Positions 5,160 to 9,750 of a stretch of 9,750 nt of DNA are shown in pieces. The stretch lies in the NCBI GenBank assembly GCA_033810155.1, contig JAPXKJ010000042.1, positions 1-9,750 of the forward strand, in the 5' to 3' direction. This DNA is from UBA3907 sp033810155. Lineage in GTDB: Bacteria > Bacillota > Sulfobacillia > Fermentithermobacillales > Fermentithermobacillaceae. The position numbers and the translations under genes were made by a program. Under the pieces are notes generated by a model that was not told where the DNA came from, did no database searches, and saw only the letters and a program-made list of their open reading frames with translations. Numbering within the stretch: position 1 is the stretch's first letter; each line of letters begins with the position of its first letter.

Positions 5160-6461
5160 ATGGCTACCATGTTCTACTTAAAATTCATAGGGGCAAGGGC
5201 ACAGCAAGAGAGGATTAACCGCAATATTGACCCGGATTCCCCTCTTGCGGTAGATTGCCGGAAAACGATCCTAGATTGCGATGAAAAGGCATTTAAGGAC
5301 GGTATAAGACCGGGTGATACCATCAGGCAAGCTAAATTGGCTTCACCTTGCTGCAAAATAGTTTCGGTGTCCAATGAAACTTCTCATACATTGACATCCA
5401 TAATTGAGGCTTTGTCTGCGATAACACCTTTTGTTGAACCCGACGAAAAAGACTGTGGAGTATTTTTGGATGTCGGTGATAAGTCCGCATACGAAGTACT
5501 TTCATTGTTGACTGGTATGTTTTACATGACGATTGTCACAGAAAGCACGTCAAAATTCTTGGCAAAGGCATCTGCTGTCCACATGGCTCAACAGATATTG
5601 ACCAAACGCAAAATAATATCTGCCCAAAAACCCTGGGGCTGCGTTGAAATGGGTGCAAATTACGCATTAGTTTATGTTAAGCCAGGAAAAGAAGCAATCT
5701 ATTTAGCAAATATGCCTATATCGCTTTTGTGGCCACTGCCTTCAGATGTAATATCGATCCTATATTCATTGGGGTTTAGAACCTTCAAAGATCTTCAGCA
5801 AATATTGCCCTCTCAGCTTTCTTCTAAAATAGGCGATTGGGCGTCCTTAGTCGTTGATTGGGTAAAGGGAAAAGATGTTTCCCAAGTAAAGCCACTCAAT
5901 TTTGTGCCATACATAGAAAAAACATTTGAGATTGAAGACATTAAACTAGATGACGTATTAAAGGAAATTTCGGAAAAACTTGTCCAAAAGAATCTTGGGT
6001 TTAGACATTTGACCATAACTTTTTCAGGGGATTTTCCTCTTGTAAAGGGTGAAAAGAAAATGGTACGTCCTGTGTTTGGGCTTGAATCATTGCGGGATGT
6101 TGTTTCAAGCCTAATGGAAGAAATGACTAGTACATCGGGTAGTGAGACTTTGCATAGACCATTGAATGTTTCTCTTTTTATAGGGGATCTTGAGAAGATG
6201 CCGGTAAAGCAAATGTTTTTGATAAACACTCCTTCTGACATTAGACACTTTGCCCAGAATGGTCATACATCCTCGGCTTCTCTGCAGTCAGTTTTCATGA
6301 GCATAGAAGAAAAGTACGGCGAATCGGCACTGTTTTGGGGAATAGAACACGGAGAAAAACAGGATAGCGCATTTAATCAGGAATTTTTACGCCGTGAGAA
6401 GATGCTGTCTCTTTGGGATCCTATGAGATTTAGCCAAGGACCAGGATCTAAAACGGGTTAG
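5160..6461 (+). CDS. imuB: ImuB-like, probably catalytically inactive Y-family DNA polymerase homologue
   Basis: Predicted adaptor of the SOS mutasome (433 residues), which in known systems binds the sliding clamp and DnaE2 rather than making DNA. ILDCDEKAFKDGIRPGDTI (37-55) matches the 'd..eA...Gi.pGm.l..A' stretch of Y-family polymerases and ImuB. ITPFVEP...VFLDVGD (88-107) matches the palm strand where active enzymes carry SIDE before FLD; here C-G-V precedes FLD, and the first strand (MFYLKFIG) lacks the metal-binding aspartate, so both metal positions look lost. LGFRTFKDLQQILPSQL (204-220) is the helix-hairpin-helix thumb, and about 250-395 fits the little finger. Near the C-terminus MLSLW (415-419) resembles a beta-clamp-binding pentapeptide. 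The first gene after the SOS promoter; the DUF6504-like gene starts 23 nt on. An active but divergent Y-family enzyme is the less likely alternative. Confidence 0.82.
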   Translation: MATMFYLKFIGARAQQERINRNIDPDSPLAVDCRKTILDCDEKAFKDGIRPGDTIRQAKLASPCCKIVSVSNETSHTLTSIIEALSAITPFVEPDEKDCGVFLDVGDKSAYEVLSLLTGMFYMTIVTESTSKFLAKASAVHMAQQILTKRKIISAQKPWGCVEMGANYALVYVKPGKEAIYLANMPISLLWPLPSDVISILYSLGFRTFKDLQQILPSQLSSKIGDWASLVVDWVKGKDVSQVKPLNFVPYIEKTFEIEDIKLDDVLKEISEKLVQKNLGFRHLTITFSGDFPLVKGEKKMVRPVFGLESLRDVVSSLMEEMTSTSGSETLHRPLNVSLFIGDLEKMPVKQMFLINTPSDIRHFAQNGHTSSASLQSVFMSIEEKYGESALFWGIEHGEKQDSAFNQEFLRREKMLSLWDPMRFSQGPGSKTG

Positions 6462-6484
6462 GCTGAGCCAAAGGAGATGGTCAC

Positions 6485-6724
6485 ATGTCCAAGACAGTCG
6501 ATCAACCAATTTTGACGGTTGTTGAAGATGGGGAACCCAGAAGATTTTTTTGGATAAAGAAGTGGATAAATATTAAAGATATCATAGATAGATGGAGTGA
6601 AGCAGGCAGATGGTGGGATGAGGAGAAGGAAAAAAGATTCTATAGAGTCTTGGGCACCGAAGGCGGTGTATACGAAATTTATTCAGATAGCAGTAATTGG
6701 AAACTTTACAAGGTGTTCGACTAA
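6485..6724 (+). CDS. Small DUF6504-like protein of the mutasome operon
   Basis: A 79-residue soluble protein, full length, rich in tryptophan (W23, W27, W37, W43, W44, W72) and charged residues. The layout P-x-x-F-x-W (18-23), then a helix ending WxxxGRWW (37-44), a strand RFYRVLG (51-57), GVYEIY (61-66) and WKLYKVFD at the end fits the DUF6504 family. As I recall it, that family is encoded next to imuB and error-prone dnaE genes in other bacteria. No biochemical function is known to me. AAGGAG (6471-6476) lies 8 nt before the ATG. The gene lies 23 nt after imuB, and dnaE2 starts 2 nt after its stop codon, so translational coupling is likely. The fold appears to be a small beta-rich module with a helix; a protein-protein or nucleic-acid binding role in translesion synthesis is inferred from context alone. 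Confidence 0.8.
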   Translation: MSKTVDQPILTVVEDGEPRRFFWIKKWINIKDIIDRWSEAGRWWDEEKEKRFYRVLGTEGGVYEIYSDSSNWKLYKVFD

Positions 6725-6726
6725 AA

Positions 6727-9700
6727 ATGTTTACGCATCTTCATGTCCATAGTGTCTTTTCGTTTTTGGATGGGGCTTCACAAGTAACGAATCTTGTAGA
6801 AAGGGCCAAGGAACTTGGGATGACTTCGTTGGCCATTACTGACCACGACAATGTCTCGAGTGCGGTACGATTCATAAAAGCTGCTCGTAGTGCAGGCATA
6901 AAGCCTATAATTGGTTGTGAAGTTACTATGGAAGGTGGATATCATCTTACCCTGCTGTGTAAAAACAACGCCGGTTATCGTGAACTCTGTAATATTCTCA
7001 CAAATGCTCATTTAACAAACGAACGAGGGAACCCCAAAGTAGACCTAGATGTTCTGGCGGCCCACAAAGAAGGCCTTTTTGTCCTTTCAGGGTGTCGAAA
7101 AGGCTTGATCCCTTCTTTAATACTTCAGAAGAGATTCAAAGAGGCACGAGATGTAGCTGAGAGTTACAAAGGCATTTTCGGAAAGGATGCGTTTTTCATA
7201 GAAATATCAGAATCGCTCCTTCCGGGGTCAACTGGCTTGAATAGGACTCTTTCGGAATTGGCAGAGTCTTTGAATCTGCGCAGCGTGGTAACAAACAACG
7301 TCCACTACGCTGAAAAAGAAGATTTTCAAATCCATGATATTCTAACATGCATACGCACGCTTACCACGCTAGAAGAAGTGCATCCGGAAAGGCGGCTCAA
7401 CGCTGAAAACTATTTGAAATCAGAAGCTTGCATGAGGATGGAGCACAAAGATTATGCTGAGGCTCTTAACATGACTTGTTTTATAGAAGAACAATGTGAT
7501 TGTCCCATAGAACTTGGCATTTCGAATTTCCCTGCTTTTGATTACCCTGAAGGATTCGAATCGACAAATCAATTCTTGTACTACCTAGTGTCTGAGGGAG
7601 CAAGGCAACGTTACGGGAAAATGACTTCTGACATAAAAACGCGTTTGGGATATGAGCTTAGCGTAATAGAACAGCTAGGATATGCCGACTATTTTCTCGT
7701 GGTTTGGGACTTAGTGAGATTTGCTGCAAGTAAAGGAATCCGTTATGCAGGGCGAGGTTCGGCCGCTGATTCAGCCGTAGCCTATTGCCTTGGCATTAGC
7801 GACGTGGATCCTATTGCCCAAAATCTTTTGTTCGAAAGATTCATGAGCTTGGAACGAGGAGAAAAACCGGATATAGATATAGATTTTGACGCTAGGCGGC
7901 GAGATGAGGTTACCGCTTACGTGTATGGCAAGTACGGCGAGGGGCATGTAGCATCGGTTGCTACTTATAATACTTTTCAAGGGCGTTCGTCAATAAGAGA
8001 TGTAGGCAAAGTGATGGGATACTCGCCTTCCGAAATTGATCTGATTGCAAAACGCCTGCCCTATATTCCGGGCAGGATGCTAGAACATGCACTAGAGTCA
8101 CTTCCTGAGCTGAAGGGTTTGGAAATTCCAAAAAAGAGGCTGAGAGTCCTTGTGGAATCTGCAGTAAAGCTTCATGATTTTCCTCGGCATTTGGGAACTC
8201 ATCTTGGAGGAGTGGTCATCTCTCGGAATCCAATTACCTGGTTGTCTCCTCTTGAACTATCGGCAAAGGGAGTCAAAATACTGCAATTCGATAAGGATGA
8301 CGTGGAAGATCTGGGGCTTGTTAAGATAGATCTCTTGTCTCTAAGGACATTGGGGGCCATTGAAGATTCTCTGAAATTTGCTAAAACTGCTTCGGAACCG
8401 GACTATGATGCGATCCCCTTAGACGATCCGGATACTTTCAATAGGTTAAAATCCGCAGATACCGTTGGGATTTTCCAGTTGGAAAGTCCTGCTCAACGAG
8501 GACTTCAAGCAAGACTTGATGCTGACAATATTGAAGATGTAGTAGCAAGCGTTGCCCTTATAAGGCCGGGTCCGATCAAAGGTAACATGGTAGAACCTTT
8601 TATCAGGCGACGCAAAGGCGAAGAAGAAATAACGTATTTGGAGCCGCGTCTTGAGAGCATTTTGAAGAAAACCTACGGCGTAGTTTTGTTTCAAGAGCAG
8701 GTTATTGAAATTGCTTCCGAAATTGCGGGTTTTACCCCGGGAGAAGCCGATAATTTGCGCAGAATTATGACCCATGGCAGATCAACTGAGGAGATGAATA
8801 AGATAGGAGAGGTTTTCATCGAAAAGGCACAGAAGAACGGTGTCATAGAAGAGACTGCACGTGAGATATTCGAATGTATGAAAGGATATGCAAGTTACGG
8901 ATTCTGCGAGGCCCACGCTAGGGCATTTGCTACTACTGCATACAAAACGGCCTATTTGATAGAGCATTACCCGGCCGAGTTCTATGGAGCCATATTGAAT
9001 AACCAGCCGATGGGGTTCTATCCTGTTTCCACTATATGTGTCGAGGCCAAAAGACATGGAGTTAACGTACTCGGCCCGTCAGTGAATTGTTCCGGCGCAG
9101 AAGTTTCGGTGCGGGGAATGGCTATTCGTATTCCTTTCAAGATGATAAAGGGCATGACACTAAGTACTATGGAATCTATGGTCTGCGAAAGAGAAGAGGG
9201 AGGTGTTTTCAGCTCGTTCGCTGATTTTGTAAAGCGGGTAAAGATCGACAAAGATATTCTGCGAAACCTTATCTTATGCGGCGCTTTTGATGAATTTGAG
9301 GTTTCGAGGAGAATGCTTTTGTGGCAAAGCAATGATCTAAAACCATCTAACCGTGATGAAAATCAGATCTCTTTGCTTGAGCCAATTTACGACAAATGCT
9401 CGAGTTTTCTTGAGTCGGAATTCTCAATAAAAGAAAAGGTGTTTTACGAGTACGAAGTGCTAGGGTTTGGAGTTTCTGCACACCCTATGGAGATCTGTCG
9501 GGATAGATTAAAAGACAAAGGGTTTGTATCTAGCGATGAACTCTGCCGATATTCGCCAGGTAGTTTTGTGAAGGTTGGAGGAATACCTATAAGACCTCAC
9601 AGACCTCCTACGAAAAGCGGGAGGACTGTAGTGTTTCTTTCGTTAGAAGATGAGCATGGCCTTATCGATGTGACGTGTTTTGAAAATGTGTACAAAAAGC

Positions 9701-9750
9701 ATGCGAAACTTTTGTTTCCCGGCGAGACCTTGCCTTTAGGAATTTGGGGA
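6727..9750 (+). CDS. dnaE2: Error-prone DNA polymerase III alpha subunit DnaE2/ImuC (3' end beyond the window)
   Basis: 1008 codons are open to the window edge with no frameshift; DnaE2 proteins are usually slightly over 1000 residues, so only a short C-terminal part is missing. It does the translesion synthesis of the mutasome. The PHP domain starts HLHVHSVFSFLDGAS (H6, H8; D39-H40; E65). The polymerase core has GRGSAADSAVAYCLG (about 342-356), PDIDIDF with predicted catalytic D382 and D384, and LVKIDLLSLRTL with the third aspartate D535. HLGTHLGGVVIS (about 490-501), IRPGPIKGNMVEPF and RHGVNVLGPSVNCS are DnaE2-type rather than replicative DnaE1-type. QISLL (880-884) could bind the sliding clamp. 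An OB-fold starts near 950 (VGGIPIRPHRPPTKSGRTVV, FLSLEDEHG). PHP motif IV reads NNVH instead of the usual NDVH. AAGGTG (6710-6715) lies 11 nt before the ATG, inside the preceding gene. SOS-regulated through the 5127-5140 box. Confidence 0.95.
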   Translation, partial: MFTHLHVHSVFSFLDGASQVTNLVERAKELGMTSLAITDHDNVSSAVRFIKAARSAGIKPIIGCEVTMEGGYHLTLLCKNNAGYRELCNILTNAHLTNERGNPKVDLDVLAAHKEGLFVLSGCRKGLIPSLILQKRFKEARDVAESYKGIFGKDAFFIEISESLLPGSTGLNRTLSELAESLNLRSVVTNNVHYAEKEDFQIHDILTCIRTLTTLEEVHPERRLNAENYLKSEACMRMEHKDYAEALNMTCFIEEQCDCPIELGISNFPAFDYPEGFESTNQFLYYLVSEGARQRYGKMTSDIKTRLGYELSVIEQLGYADYFLVVWDLVRFAASKGIRYAGRGSAADSAVAYCLGISDVDPIAQNLLFERFMSLERGEKPDIDIDFDARRRDEVTAYVYGKYGEGHVASVATYNTFQGRSSIRDVGKVMGYSPSEIDLIAKRLPYIPGRMLEHALESLPELKGLEIPKKRLRVLVESAVKLHDFPRHLGTHLGGVVISRNPITWLSPLELSAKGVKILQFDKDDVEDLGLVKIDLLSLRTLGAIEDSLKFAKTASEPDYDAIPLDDPDTFNRLKSADTVGIFQLESPAQRGLQARLDADNIEDVVASVALIRPGPIKGNMVEPFIRRRKGEEEITYLEPRLESILKKTYGVVLFQEQVIEIASEIAGFTPGEADNLRRIMTHGRSTEEMNKIGEVFIEKAQKNGVIEETAREIFECMKGYASYGFCEAHARAFATTAYKTAYLIEHYPAEFYGAILNNQPMGFYPVSTICVEAKRHGVNVLGPSVNCSGAEVSVRGMAIRIPFKMIKGMTLSTMESMVCEREEGGVFSSFADFVKRVKIDKDILRNLILCGAFDEFEVSRRMLLWQSNDLKPSNRDENQISLLEPIYDKCSSFLESEFSIKEKVFYEYEVLGFGVSAHPMEICRDRLKDKGFVSSDELCRYSPGSFVKVGGIPIRPHRPPTKSGRTVVFLSLEDEHGLIDVTCFENVYKKHAKLLFPGETLPLGIWG

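Noticed and set aside
5813..6241. 142-codon open frame on the minus strand inside imuB.
   Set aside because: It is antisense to a clearly conserved coding region, has no good ribosome-binding site, and its translation resembles no family I know; an incidental open frame.
8446..9332. Minus-strand open frames of about 90-110 codons within dnaE2.
   Set aside because: The plus strand encodes an unbroken, conserved polymerase; the opposite frames lack start signals and recognisable domains.
1..9750. CRISPR arrays, insertion sequences, tRNA or rRNA genes and phage attachment sites.
   Set aside because: No regularly spaced repeats, transposase-like frames, terminal inverted repeats or tRNA-like cloverleaf sequences were found by reading the window.

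Overview
The window most likely comes from a Bacillota (Firmicutes)-type, probably anaerobic bacterium. Four things point that way. There is a Bacillus/Clostridia-type LexA (SOS) box. There is a lipoprotein ending in a Gmad2 spore-germination-type immunoglobulin-like domain. Strong purine-rich ribosome-binding sites precede most genes. Oxygen-sensitive style enzymes are present (a PflX-like radical SAM protein and an RnfG-like FMN-binding protein). The taxon is an inference; the window holds no rRNA or other marker gene.

Layout. The left edge (1-97, minus) is the N-terminus of a family-4-type glycosyltransferase. It diverges across a 241-bp regulatory region from a lipoprotein gene (339-1382, plus; signal peptide, PrcB C-terminal-like domain, Gmad2 domain). 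Two minus-strand genes follow, converging on the lipoprotein gene: a PHP-domain metallohydrolase (1426-2085) and, upstream of it, a predicted HipA-like kinase-fold protein (2148-2966). A 289-bp divergent region (2967-3255) separates these from a radical SAM protein of the PflX/COG1313 type (3256-4152). Next is a membrane-anchored protein with two FMN-binding domains (4221-5012), closed by a strong intrinsic terminator (5031-5079).

The right half is one SOS-controlled mutagenesis operon. A sigma-A-like promoter (5088-5117) is followed directly by a near-consensus LexA box, CGAACAAATGTTCT (5127-5140). Then come imuB (5160-6461, a Y-family polymerase homologue without recognisable catalytic carboxylates), a 79-codon tryptophan-rich DUF6504-like gene (6485-6724) and dnaE2/imuC (6727 to the window end, still open). 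dnaE2 starts 2 nt after the small gene stops, so the three are very probably co-translated parts of one translesion-synthesis machine. In the classical model ImuB is a catalytically dead clamp-binding adaptor and DnaE2 does the error-prone synthesis. Here the usual imuA/imuA' gene is absent from the operon as far as it can be seen, and the DUF6504-like protein sits where a third mutasome component would be expected. This compact imuB-DUF6504-dnaE2 unit under a Firmicutes SOS box is the most interesting system in the window.

Other points worth a second look are the predicted kinase without an obvious partner, the tandem flavinylation sites in a protein encoded away from any visible rnf/nqr operon, a cluster of GAACT repeats and palindromes ahead of the lipoprotein gene, and a hairpin directly ahead of the FMN protein's ribosome-binding site.
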